NCBI GenBank assembly: GCA_046706185.1
Contig: JBJKPR010000001.1
Coordinates: 1 to 13,605 of the forward strand
Reading direction: 5' to 3'
From: JAJZXY01 sp046706185
Lineage (GTDB): Archaea; Thermoplasmatota; Thermoplasmata; Sysuiplasmatales; Sysuiplasmataceae
Length of the DNA: 13,605 bases
A program made the translations under genes and the position numbers. Of the stretch, positions 6,420-13,257 are shown piece by piece (position 1 is the stretch's first letter; every line of letters begins with the position of its first letter). The notes under the pieces were generated by a model. That model ran no database searches. It was given only the letters and a program-made list of their open reading frames with translations, and had not been told where the DNA came from.

Positions 6420-7262
6420 ATGACAGAGGCGCACGATAAATCGAGCGGCCACTTTACGCTTGAAGTGCCAGGCGGTCATTTGGCCTATGATTCCTCGGGA
6501 ACCGGAACACCTGTGATTTTCATACATGCCGCTATCGCTGACAGGAGGATGTGGCAGCACGAGATGGATATCTTTGCACGCGACCATCAGGTAGTCAGTT
6601 TTGACATGAGAGGATATGGCGATTCTGCCCCAGCCTCAGGCGCTTTTTCATGTGTGAGTGACATCAGGGCACTCGTCTCGCACCTGGACCTCAAGAAGCC
6701 GTTCCTTGTCGGATGCAGCATGGGTGGAGGTTTTGCTGTCAGCTACGCAATTGCTTATCCTGACGATGTCAGGGGCCTCCTGCTGGCAGCCCCCGGGGTG
6801 TCAGGGACTCCGTTCGAGGCCTTCAGCAAGGAGGAGCTCCCTGCATTCGAATATGATGAGGAGAAGTCAAAGGAGATAGCCAATGCGTGGGCCGAGGGCA
6901 AGGCTGCTGAAGCTGGAGCGCTACTTCGCAAGCTATGGTGCTCCGCTCTCACAGGCAAGAACCTTGAACTGTTCAGGAAGATGGTGGAGCAGAACCAGGC
7001 AGAGGTGTTCACTGAAAGGAGTATGCAGCACCTCGAAGGAGGAACGCCTGCATACGGGCTTCTGGGCACCATCCGTGTGCCCACGACCGTCCTTGTCGGT
7101 GACAGGGATAACCCTTCCTCAATCCCGTTCGCAAAGCTCGTCTCCAGAAGCATACCAGGGGCCCGTCTCGTCACCGTGCCAGGCGCAGACCATCTGATCA
7201 ATCTGTCCAGACAGGATGTCTTCGAGGCAGAGCTCAGAGCCGCCTTGAGCAATGTGGAATAG
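6420..7262 (+). CDS. Alpha/beta hydrolase
   Basis: The 280-residue protein is a canonical alpha/beta-hydrolase-fold enzyme. The oxyanion-hole region is FIHAAIADRRMW (34-45); the nucleophile elbow is GCSMGG with Ser100; the acid is Asp230 in LVGDRDN; and the histidine is His258 in GADHLINL. DMRGYGDS (62-69) is the usual strand 4/5 motif. A helical cap of about 80 residues (130-212) separates the nucleophile from the acid, as in esterases, lactonases such as 3-oxoadipate enol-lactonase, and haloperoxidase-like members. The substrate cannot be told from sequence. No signal peptide is evident, so it should be cytoplasmic. The start ATG has only a weak AT-rich motif (CAAATAG) about 27 bases upstream. 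The stop lies 13 bases from the stop of the convergent zinc-ribbon gene. Confidence 0.9.
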   Translation: MTEAHDKSSGHFTLEVPGGHLAYDSSGTGTPVIFIHAAIADRRMWQHEMDIFARDHQVVSFDMRGYGDSAPASGAFSCVSDIRALVSHLDLKKPFLVGCSMGGGFAVSYAIAYPDDVRGLLLAAPGVSGTPFEAFSKEELPAFEYDEEKSKEIANAWAEGKAAEAGALLRKLWCSALTGKNLELFRKMVEQNQAEVFTERSMQHLEGGTPAYGLLGTIRVPTTVLVGDRDNPSSIPFAKLVSRSIPGARLVTVPGADHLINLSRQDVFEAELRAALSNVE

Positions 7263-7275
7263 TCATTGATGCAGG

Positions 7276-7623
7276 TCAGGAGCTTGGGGCCTGTTCCGGC
7301 TGCTCGAAAGAGAACAATATGAAACAGCAGCCGTCACAGCGCCACGCAGGATACATCGGGGAGCCCAACCGGTGATGACCTGGTTCGACTGTTTCCAGCC
7401 GTTCGCCTGTAAGCCAGTCGCGTATCCCTCCTCCCTTCGGCTGAATGCTGGCAGGCAGCCATGCGATCTTCGCCCCGATAGACATATCCGACCTAGCCCA
7501 TCCAAAAACGTGCCCCTGCGCCATGTTGCCACCGCACTTCGGACACTTAACGTCTGTTTCCTGCGTATTCTCCGTACCTTCACCGACCGGAAGGACAGAA
7601 CCTTGTGCTAATATATTTGCCAT
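7276..7623 (-). CDS. Small zinc-ribbon protein, DUF6487-like
   Basis: The 115-residue protein has CPKCGG at 27-32 and RCDGCCFILFSF at 95-106, separated by about 60 residues containing Trp42, Trp55 and Gly-rich turns. The paired CxxC knuckles around a Trp-containing beta core, with a final C-x-x-C-hydrophobic-F/Y strand, resemble the DUF6487 family of small proteins of unknown function. A frame-compatible ATG eight codons upstream (7647) overlaps the TATA-like box, so the start at 7621-7623, 28 bases from the box, is preferred. The last residues (EQPEQAPSS) are probably disordered. It converges on the hydrolase gene and diverges from the S66 peptidase. The family call is from pattern only. Confidence 0.75.
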   Translation of the reverse strand: MANILAQGSVLPVGEGTENTQETDVKCPKCGGNMAQGHVFGWARSDMSIGAKIAWLPASIQPKGGGIRDWLTGERLETVEPGHHRLGSPMYPAWRCDGCCFILFSFEQPEQAPSS

Positions 7624-7645
7624 TGTCTGATGCAGCGGCTGTCGC

Positions 7646-7655
7646 ATTTAATTAT
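7646..7655 (-). promoter_or_regulatory. TATA-like promoter, possibly bidirectional
   Basis: ATTTAATTAT is nearly symmetric and AT-rich in a GC-rich background. On the minus strand its centre is 28 bases before the ATG at 7623, giving a leaderless zinc-ribbon transcript. On the plus strand it could also serve the S66 peptidase gene with a leader of roughly 25-30 bases, for which no better box is visible. Confidence 0.55.
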
Positions 7656-7702
7656 GACAATCGGGTTGCCCTTGTACCAGCAGAACAGAGCAGGCGATTC
7701 AA

Positions 7703-8641
7703 ATGATGATACCAAAAAGGCTCCGGAAGGGCGACACGATCGGTGTTGTGTCACCTTCCGCAGCAGTCACAACCGAGCTGCTGCCCCAGTTGAAAGAGGG
7801 CATTTCGTTCCTCCGCAGTTCAGGTTTCAGAGTCAAACTTGGCAAGAACCACCTGAAGAAACAGTATAACTCAGCTGGAACGCCTGAGCAGAGGGCCGAG
7901 GACATTAACACGATGTTTGAGGACAGCAACATAGATGCTGTAATATGCTCGCAGGGTGGAGATACGTCCAACACATGCCTTCCACACATAGATTTCAACT
8001 CCATAAGGAAAAACCCGAAGATCTTCATGGGAATAAGCGACATCACTGTGCTTCTGAACGCATTCTGGTCCAAAACCGGCCTTGTTACCTTCCATGGAAA
8101 TGACGTCATGTGGGGCTTCGGAAGGAGACCGACAAGGTATGACATCGGTGAATTCACCTCGCGGCTGATTGATGGAGAAACAGGCAGGGTGAGGAAGAAT
8201 TCAAAATGGACATCGGTCCGGTCCGGCACGGGTGAGGGCCGCTTGATAGGCGGAAACCTCAGGTGCCTCCTGAAACTTGCAGGCACTGATTATCAGCCTG
8301 ATTTCAAGAACACTATACTCTTCCTTGAGGCATTTGAAATTGATCCAGATGCGTGCAGCTACATGTTCGGCCAGCTTGAGCAGATTGGTGCCTTCGACAA
8401 AATAAGGGGAGTGCTCATAGGTTACATATGGGCCCTACAGTCGAGCAAAAAGAGAAGGCAGATTACCCAAATGGAGGAAGTTCTCAGGCGGTCTGCAAGG
8501 GATTACTCCTTCCCTATCGTGAAATGTGACGATTTCGGACACAACTGCCCCAACACAACACTGCCCGTCGGAGCAAAGGTGCGCCTCGATGGAGACGGAG
8601 CCGAACCCTGCCTCGAAATACTGGAGCGGTGTGTGGCCTGA
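7703..8641 (+). CDS. S66 family serine peptidase (LD-carboxypeptidase / MccF-like)
   Basis: The 312-residue protein is a member of peptidase family S66, which includes murein tetrapeptide LD-carboxypeptidase (LdcA) and the microcin C self-immunity peptidase MccF. The catalytic triad is visible in order: Ser112 in MGISDIT (the GxSDIT nucleophile motif), Glu209 in LFLEAFE, and His280 in DDFGHNCPN. The N-terminal strand-turn GDTIGVVSPSA (10-20) and CSQGGDTSN (82-90) are also family hallmarks. Length is normal. Archaea lack murein, so the substrate is more likely a peptidyl-nucleotide, a peptide antibiotic or an imported peptide; this is an inference. There is no signal peptide, so the enzyme is cytoplasmic. 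Two adjacent ATGs (7703 and 7706) make the exact start uncertain by one residue. It diverges from the small zinc-ribbon gene. Confidence 0.92.
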   Translation: MMIPKRLRKGDTIGVVSPSAAVTTELLPQLKEGISFLRSSGFRVKLGKNHLKKQYNSAGTPEQRAEDINTMFEDSNIDAVICSQGGDTSNTCLPHIDFNSIRKNPKIFMGISDITVLLNAFWSKTGLVTFHGNDVMWGFGRRPTRYDIGEFTSRLIDGETGRVRKNSKWTSVRSGTGEGRLIGGNLRCLLKLAGTDYQPDFKNTILFLEAFEIDPDACSYMFGQLEQIGAFDKIRGVLIGYIWALQSSKKRRQITQMEEVLRRSARDYSFPIVKCDDFGHNCPNTTLPVGAKVRLDGDGAEPCLEILERCVA

Positions 8642-8851
8642 GCTGTTGCCATTGCCTCTCCGTAGATGCTGCACTATAGAGAGATCGGATTGTCTTGTAT
8701 TTGCCATTCTTTGCCATCACATGCAATGGAAATTCTGGCCGCGCGGGAATGCAGGGACAAAGCATGTTAAGCCAGACCGCTTATGGAGCAACGAACAGGG
8801 GCGTTCCAAAAACGGGGGTGTTTCCTTCTGGCTGTTCGTAGATTTCAGGTA

Positions 8852-9304
8852 ATGGCTCTGCTCCAGGCAGCAAGGGCGTTTGTCCTTGGCCTTCCGCTTG
8901 AGTCAGCTTATTCGTGGGGATTGAACAGGGCGATTTTCATCGCTGCAGCCAAGAAGGGGTTCAGTGGAGGCGGCGGTGCGGGGGGCGAAGGGAAGGAGGC
9001 AGGCACCTCCAAGGGAGAAGAGACCTACTTCCTGGGCGATGACATGGCATACAAGTCTGAAACAGGCAGTGTCATTCTCTTCACGATTGGAGGGGAGGTG
9101 CAGACGAAGGAGGCATTCGAACGGCAGGTCGTTTCCAGGTTTGGCAAGACCTTTCGGGCAGCCTGGAAGGAGTCGCTTGCCTATGTCAAGCAATTTGACA
9201 GGGGAACGCTGCTTTCCACCTCTGACTTCTTCAACGACGTATACAGGCCGCGAAGGGATGAGCTCGCGCTCAAGTGGACAGAGGCGAGCAAGAAACAGGA
9301 TTAG
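8852..9304 (+). CDS. Conserved-looking protein of unknown function with glycine-rich linker
   Basis: I do not recognise this 150-residue protein. Residues 1-36 form an amphipathic helical segment (ARAFVLGLPLESAYSWGLNR), then a low-complexity linker rich in Gly, Lys and Glu (about 37-55), then a globular C-terminal part (60-145) with predicted strands (SVILFTIGGEV) and helices (EAFERQVVSRFGKTFRAAW). No transmembrane segment or metal motif is obvious. The frame is open to an ATG at 8783, but the 23 extra residues look unlike the rest and the ATG at 8852 follows AGGT by a few bases; no TATA-like box is at the right distance from either. Codon use (many GGC, AAG, GAG) resembles neighbouring genes, which supports a real gene. 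Confidence 0.6.
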   Translation: MALLQAARAFVLGLPLESAYSWGLNRAIFIAAAKKGFSGGGGAGGEGKEAGTSKGEETYFLGDDMAYKSETGSVILFTIGGEVQTKEAFERQVVSRFGKTFRAAWKESLAYVKQFDRGTLLSTSDFFNDVYRPRRDELALKWTEASKKQD

Positions 9305-9521
9305 CAGTACAGCGCTTGCAGACCTGCATCCTTGCCATGCTTTCCTCATGGCACCAGAGGCGTGACCGTCTCCTTCATTCTTTCCTCGCCGGAGGGTGAT
9401 GAATCTAGCGGCTGTTGCACCAAGACATCAATTCTCGAGTGAAGCATGTGAAAGGCAAATTCATCCTGCCCTGAAAATGCGGCAATGGAATCCACTCTCC
9501 TGGTTTGTGGGCGAAAGCCCT

Positions 9522-9989
9522 TCAACGTCCGGCGTGCTCCAGCTTCGCCTTTCCCGCAATTCTCCCCTTGACAAACGCATACATTGCGTCATAGAACGGG
9601 AATTGCAGCTTCATGTTCTCATGGTCATCCCTGGCGATGTCCCTGAACCCGAGAGCTGCAGCCTCCAGCCCGGGTGATTCAGGTGGCATGTCCGGGATAT
9701 TTGCATCTGCCCCTCTCACTATGTGGGCAAGCTCCAGCAGCGCCGGGTCTGTGAGCTTGTACTTCCTTATGATTGCGTCAAAGCTGACATACTGCTTGCC
9801 GTTCTCTTCATAGTGGAACAGTTCCGCTCCGGGAGTATCGAACGGAATGGCCCCCTCCGACCCTGCAACTTCGAGCACTTTCTCTTTCGGAACAAACAGA
9901 AATTCAGGCGTCTTATCAACAAATCTGGAGATTAGCCAGGGGCACGCAATTCTGTCCACCTTTGCCTTCTCTCTTGTAACCCACTTCAT
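9522..9989 (-). CDS. ChrB C-terminal-domain protein (chromate-resistance type)
   Basis: The 155-residue protein corresponds to the C-terminal domain of ChrB (Chrome_Resist, PF09828). It opens with the family signature WVTREKAKVDRIACPWLISRF (3-23; Arg13 to Arg22 are the conserved core), followed by FLFVPKEKVLEVA, IPFDTPGAELFHYEE (48-62) and DIARDDHEN. In bacteria full ChrB has an additional N-terminal region and regulates or assists the chromate exporter ChrA; here only the C-terminal domain is present and no chrA is in the window. Stand-alone copies are common, and their role is not settled. The start is well supported: a strong TATA box (AATATATAAG) lies 29 bases upstream, giving a leaderless mRNA. 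Cytoplasmic; no signal peptide. Confidence 0.88.
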   Translation of the reverse strand: MKWVTREKAKVDRIACPWLISRFVDKTPEFLFVPKEKVLEVAGSEGAIPFDTPGAELFHYEENGKQYVSFDAIIRKYKLTDPALLELAHIVRGADANIPDMPPESPGLEAAALGFRDIARDDHENMKLQFPFYDAMYAFVKGRIAGKAKLEHAGR

Positions 9990-10013
9990 CTGTGCCGAAA
10001 GTGTGTCTTGACT

Positions 10014-10023
10014 CTTATATATT
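10014..10023 (-). promoter_or_regulatory. TATA box of the ChrB-domain gene
   Basis: The minus strand reads AATATATAAG, the best match to the archaeal TATA consensus in the window, centred 29 bases before the ATG at 9989. Confidence 0.75.
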
Positions 10024-10213
10024 CACGTTCACAGCGATCGAAGCTGTTGTCTCGCGGTTCCCGTAATTCCGCAAGATAGCCCCTTACTGATACCTGACTG
10101 ATTTATCCTCCCTGGCAAGCAGATCATATGTCGGATTCTTCGGCTTTGCAGTATATCCCGAACGCATGCTCAGAAGGGGTGAACATCAAGCGTTATGTCT
10201 ACTGCGACCGAAG

Positions 10214-10220
10214 TTTTATC
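10214..10220 (+). promoter_or_regulatory. TATA-like box before the inner start of the ThDP enzyme
   Basis: TTTTATC is centred 28 bases before ATG 10245. A competing box (TTTATC, 10102-10107) lies about 24 bases before the outer in-frame ATG at 10128, so two promoters and two starts are possible. Confidence 0.5.
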
Positions 10221-10244
10221 ACTCGAAAGCAGTATCACGCCCGC

Positions 10245-11804
10245 ATGAAAGCAGCTCATGCAGCCATTGACGTGCTGTCGAAGAACGGTGTTAAGCATGT
10301 ATTCGGTCTTCCAGGCACCGCGGTCATGGATATGCTCGACGGACTATACGGCCGCGATGACCTGAGGTTCGTGACAGTCAGACACGAGCAGGTGGCTGTC
10401 AGCATGGCCGACGGTTATGCCAGAACAACCGGCCTTCCTGGAATCTGCATGACAACGGGCGGACCTGGCGCTGCCAACAGCATCATTGGTATGACCACCG
10501 CCTACAAGGACTCCTCTCCGGTCGTTCTTCTCACAGGAAACATCCCGCCTAACCTGTGGGGAAGGAACACGCACAACGAATGGGACCAGCTGACCATGTT
10601 GAGACCTGTGACCAAGTGGCAGAACCAGGCGAAAACCCCCGAGGATATCCCCAGGCTGGTGGGACAGGGACTCGCTGCTGCTGTCTCAGGGAGACCTGGT
10701 CCGGTCCACCTAGACATCCCTCTGAACCTGCAGGGGGCCGAGGTAGATTACAAGGGGCAGACTCCGGTAGAGCGAAGAAGGAACAGGCTTCCACCCTCTC
10801 CCGAAGAAGTCTCCAGCGCGTACAAGTTAATTCTTGAGTCAGAACGTCCGATAATCTTTGCAGGAGGCGGAGTGGTTGCTTCCGATGCCTCCGTACACCT
10901 AAAGGAGTTCGCTGAGACGCTCGGCATCCCTGTCATCACCACTCTCACCTCCAGAGGCTGCATTCCCGACGATCACCCGCTCTGCTTCGGGCTTGCACAC
11001 GGTCAGTCGCTGAAGAGCTGCAACAGGGCAATAAACGACTCGGACCTCGTCATCGGCCTCGGGACCAGGTTCAATGACCTTGCCACTTCAAGTTGGAGCG
11101 TCATCTCTTCGGGCGCGAAGATAATACAGGTGGACATCGACCCAACAGAGATCGGCAGAAACTATCCGGTCTCGCTGGGCATCAACGCAGACGTGGGTGC
11201 CTTCCTGACAGCAATGATGCGGGCTCACTCCGCAGCTCCTCAGGCAAACTCGAAATGGAGAGAAAGGGCGGAAAAAGCGAAGAAGGAGATTGACGAGGAG
11301 AGGGAGAAGTTCTTCTCAGAGAGGTTCGATGAAAAGCACGTAGAACCGCAGCGCCTCGTGAAGATAATCATGAATGCCATCAAGAGGAACTCGATTGTTG
11401 CCGTCGGCTCCGGACGGCACTCTCACTACGCTTCAAACATAATGAGGTATGAGCCGGGGACTTTCCTGAAGTCAGTTTCATTCGGCGCCATGGGCTTCAC
11501 CCTTCCGGCAGCCATGGGGGCAAAGGTAGCACATCCAGACAGGCAGGTTCTAGCTCTCTGTGGCGACTCTGACTTCATGATGGTAGTCCAGGACATGGAG
11601 ACAGCGGTCCGCGAAGGTATAGGAGTGGTTGCTGTGGTCTTCAACGACTGCAGCTATTCGGCACAGAAGACACTTCAGCAGCGGAAGTACGGGAAGAGGT
11701 ACATAGGAACGGATGTTTCCAATCCTGACTTCGTGAAACTTGCTGAGTCCTTTGGCGCAGTGGGCGCGCGCGTGCAGGTCGTGAAGGTCCTGGCGCCGAT
11801 TTGA
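10245..11804 (+). CDS. Thiamine-diphosphate enzyme, acetolactate synthase-like, C-terminus truncated
   Basis: The 519-residue protein has the three-domain layout of acetolactate synthase-type ThDP enzymes. The pyrimidine-binding domain starts at once (AIDVLSKNGVKHVFGLPG), with the activating glutamate Glu48 in VRHEQVAVSMADGYAR and TTGGPGAANSIIGM (70-83). The central domain has RPIIFAGGGV and VIGLGTRFND. The diphosphate-binding domain has CGDSDFMM … FNDCSYS, a variant of the GDGx-N motif in which the second Gly is Ser; Asp441 and Asn467 would bind magnesium. Substrate choice (pyruvate, glyoxylate, sulfoacetaldehyde and others) cannot be read. The frame is open to an ATG at 10128 (558 residues), but those 39 residues lie before the family start and a TATA-like box sits 28 bases before 10245. 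The protein stops at TGA 11802-11804, about 30 residues short of the family; the same frame continues as ALADAIE, a typical tail sequence, so a late nonsense change is likely. Activity is uncertain. Confidence 0.85.
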   Translation: MKAAHAAIDVLSKNGVKHVFGLPGTAVMDMLDGLYGRDDLRFVTVRHEQVAVSMADGYARTTGLPGICMTTGGPGAANSIIGMTTAYKDSSPVVLLTGNIPPNLWGRNTHNEWDQLTMLRPVTKWQNQAKTPEDIPRLVGQGLAAAVSGRPGPVHLDIPLNLQGAEVDYKGQTPVERRRNRLPPSPEEVSSAYKLILESERPIIFAGGGVVASDASVHLKEFAETLGIPVITTLTSRGCIPDDHPLCFGLAHGQSLKSCNRAINDSDLVIGLGTRFNDLATSSWSVISSGAKIIQVDIDPTEIGRNYPVSLGINADVGAFLTAMMRAHSAAPQANSKWRERAEKAKKEIDEEREKFFSERFDEKHVEPQRLVKIIMNAIKRNSIVAVGSGRHSHYASNIMRYEPGTFLKSVSFGAMGFTLPAAMGAKVAHPDRQVLALCGDSDFMMVVQDMETAVREGIGVVAVVFNDCSYSAQKTLQQRKYGKRYIGTDVSNPDFVKLAESFGAVGARVQVVKVLAPI

Positions 11805-11906
11805 GCTCTCGCCGACGCCATAGAGGTATTCTCATTTCGAGTCAACCACTGCAAGCGAACTTTCTCGGGCAATAGCCTAATTGCCGCCGCCAGAATAAGC
11901 CGCTGA
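11805..11906 (+). pseudogene. In-frame continuation of the ThDP enzyme beyond its TGA
   Basis: After the TGA the same frame runs 33 codons to a second TGA at 11904-11906. Its first residues, ALADAIEV, following VLAPI in the upstream part, match the usual …LAPALxDAIE… region of acetolactate-synthase-like C-termini. The rest (FSFRVNHCKR…) does not resemble the expected final strand, so the tail appears to be decaying or altered by a further change. Confidence 0.4.
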
Positions 11907-12046
11907 ATCAACCTGCAGCGCGCAATGAACCCCGCTCAGAATGTTGAGGATCCATGCCCCATGCAGTGGGCAGGAATTCCATGTTCCTGGTTTTTCACAG
12001 GCAGTGCACGAGATTCGCTTCCGGCCCTGATTGTGGCACAGGCTGC

Positions 12047-12056
12047 TTTGATATAC
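12047..12056 (+). promoter_or_regulatory. TATA-like promoter of the VOC gene
   Basis: TTTGATATAC is centred 29 bases before the ATG at 12081. No Shine-Dalgarno sequence precedes the ATG. Confidence 0.5.
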
Positions 12057-12080
12057 CCGCCATCGTTCTATCTTTCCTCC

Positions 12081-12476
12081 ATGTTTCATGAACCATCAAT
12101 CAACATCCTCACCCATGACGTGCCCAGGCTGATGGCATTCTACGAAGGCCTCGGCTTTCACGAGACATTCAGGACTCCCAAAGAGGGCACACCGACCCAC
12201 GTCGAGGTGACACTGGAGCAGTTCACGATCGGCATATCCTCCGTACAGGCAGCAATTACCGAGCACGGCTTGAGCCCTGAGCTTGGCGGACACCCTGTAG
12301 CGATCATATTGTGGACAGACAGTACGGACCGCGAATATGAGCGCCTGACTGCAGCGGGAGCACCCTCGCTCAGGCCACCTCACGACTTTCGGGCTGAACT
12401 CCGAACTGCATGGATTGCAGACCCGGATGGAAACCCGATCAATATCGTCCAGCGGCGCAAGACTCCACCTGTGTAA
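12081..12476 (+). CDS. VOC (glyoxalase/bleomycin-resistance fold) protein
   Basis: The 131-residue protein has one vicinal-oxygen-chelate domain made of two beta-alpha-beta-beta-beta modules. The first module is visible as INILTHDVPRLMAFYEGLGF (7-26), the classic VxDxxxxxxFYxxLGF pattern, and the second as VAIILWTDSTDREYERLTAAGA (73-94) ending with WIADPDGNPINIVQ (111-124). In metal-dependent members the last strand carries a Glu ligand (DPDGNxIEL); here the position is Asn121, and the usual His in the first strand is not apparent, so metal catalysis is doubtful and a binding role is possible. The start at 12081 is chosen because the domain begins there and a TATA-like box is 29 bases upstream; the open frame extends to an ATG at 11925 but that part looks non-coding. 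Confidence 0.85.
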   Translation: MFHEPSINILTHDVPRLMAFYEGLGFHETFRTPKEGTPTHVEVTLEQFTIGISSVQAAITEHGLSPELGGHPVAIILWTDSTDREYERLTAAGAPSLRPPHDFRAELRTAWIADPDGNPINIVQRRKTPPV

Positions 12477-12566
12477 TCCTTCCGAGTGCTGCTTGGCGCA
12501 GGCCCTCTCCTTGTCGTAATCCCTTATATCGTTGCAGCAGGAACCATCACAGATGCCTTGAGAAAA

Positions 12567-12573
12567 TTTATAT
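12567..12573 (+). promoter_or_regulatory. TATA box of the isochorismatase-like pair
   Basis: TTTATAT, within AAATTTATATCGG, is centred 28 bases before the ATG at 12598. It probably drives both isochorismatase-family genes, since no promoter fits between them. Confidence 0.7.
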
Positions 12574-12597
12574 CGGTAGGAACCGCTTCTGCGGCCT

Positions 12598-13257
12598 ATG
12601 CCCCGCAGCACGAAAGGAGGCGGACTAGTCCTTGACCCAGTCCACAGTGTGCTTATTGTAGTTGACGTGGAAAATGAGTTTGTCAAACCCGGCGGGAAGA
12701 TGTATCCCGATACGAGAAAGGGTCAGGAAAGGACGAAGAAGTTCATAAGCAGGATAGAGAAGTTCATCCAGAAGTGCCGCGAGAACAAGCTACGGATCAT
12801 TTTCATTGATTCAATAAGGTCGCCGGATGCACCGCAGTTCAGGGTCTTCGGCCGTTACCAGCGTCTCCTGGAGGGAACCTGGCATTCCGAGATCATCGAG
12901 GAAATCAGGCCGTTGCCGACTGAGAAAGTGGTGACCAAGAGGTCGCACGACTGTTTTGCCGCCCCTATGATGGAGCGGACGCTGGAGGAGATGGGAGTGC
13001 AGCCCCTTGTCGACAATGTAATTGTCACCGGAGGGGCTAACGGCGGATGCGCCTATGACGCGATTATCGGCTTTGCACAGAGGTACTACCGGGTAGTGGT
13101 GCCCGTTGACTGCACATACGGGAGTGAGGAAGGCGAGCGGTTCCTCAGGCTGCAGATGGCAAACCAGGCGTACAGCTACATTGTCACACTTACTGACTCC
13201 GACACTGTCACCTTTGAGCCAAAACCATTACGGGCAGAAGCACAGGGGGTAAGGTAG
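12598..13257 (+). CDS. Isochorismatase-family cysteine hydrolase
   Basis: The 219-residue protein has the isochorismatase-like hydrolase fold. The D-K-C catalytic triad is visible: Asp23 in LIVVDVENEF, Lys114 in VVTKRSHDCF, and Cys151 in VTGGANGGCAYDAI. The stretch FRVFGRYQRLLEGTWHSEII (81-100) is the substrate-side loop of nicotinamidase, N-carbamoylsarcosine amidase and isochorismatase-type enzymes. The family hydrolyses amides or vinyl ethers; the substrate is not readable. No signal peptide, so cytoplasmic. The start is firm: a TATA box is 28 bases upstream and there is no leader. The second family member begins on the very next base after the TAG, so the pair is translationally coupled. 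Confidence 0.9.
   Translation: MPRSTKGGGLVLDPVHSVLIVVDVENEFVKPGGKMYPDTRKGQERTKKFISRIEKFIQKCRENKLRIIFIDSIRSPDAPQFRVFGRYQRLLEGTWHSEIIEEIRPLPTEKVVTKRSHDCFAAPMMERTLEEMGVQPLVDNVIVTGGANGGCAYDAIIGFAQRYYRVVVPVDCTYGSEEGERFLRLQMANQAYSYIVTLTDSDTVTFEPKPLRAEAQGVR

Noticed and set aside
6755..7252. A 165-residue minus-strand frame opposite the alpha/beta hydrolase
   Set aside because: Ser-rich antisense frame over a gene with a complete catalytic triad.
11802..11804. TGA read as selenocysteine or a recoding site
   Set aside because: No hairpin of that type was seen and this enzyme family has no selenocysteine at its tail; a nonsense change is simpler.
11925..12080. 52-residue N-terminal extension of the VOC protein
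   Set aside because: The VOC domain begins at 12081, and a TATA-like box inside the extension fits a leaderless start there.
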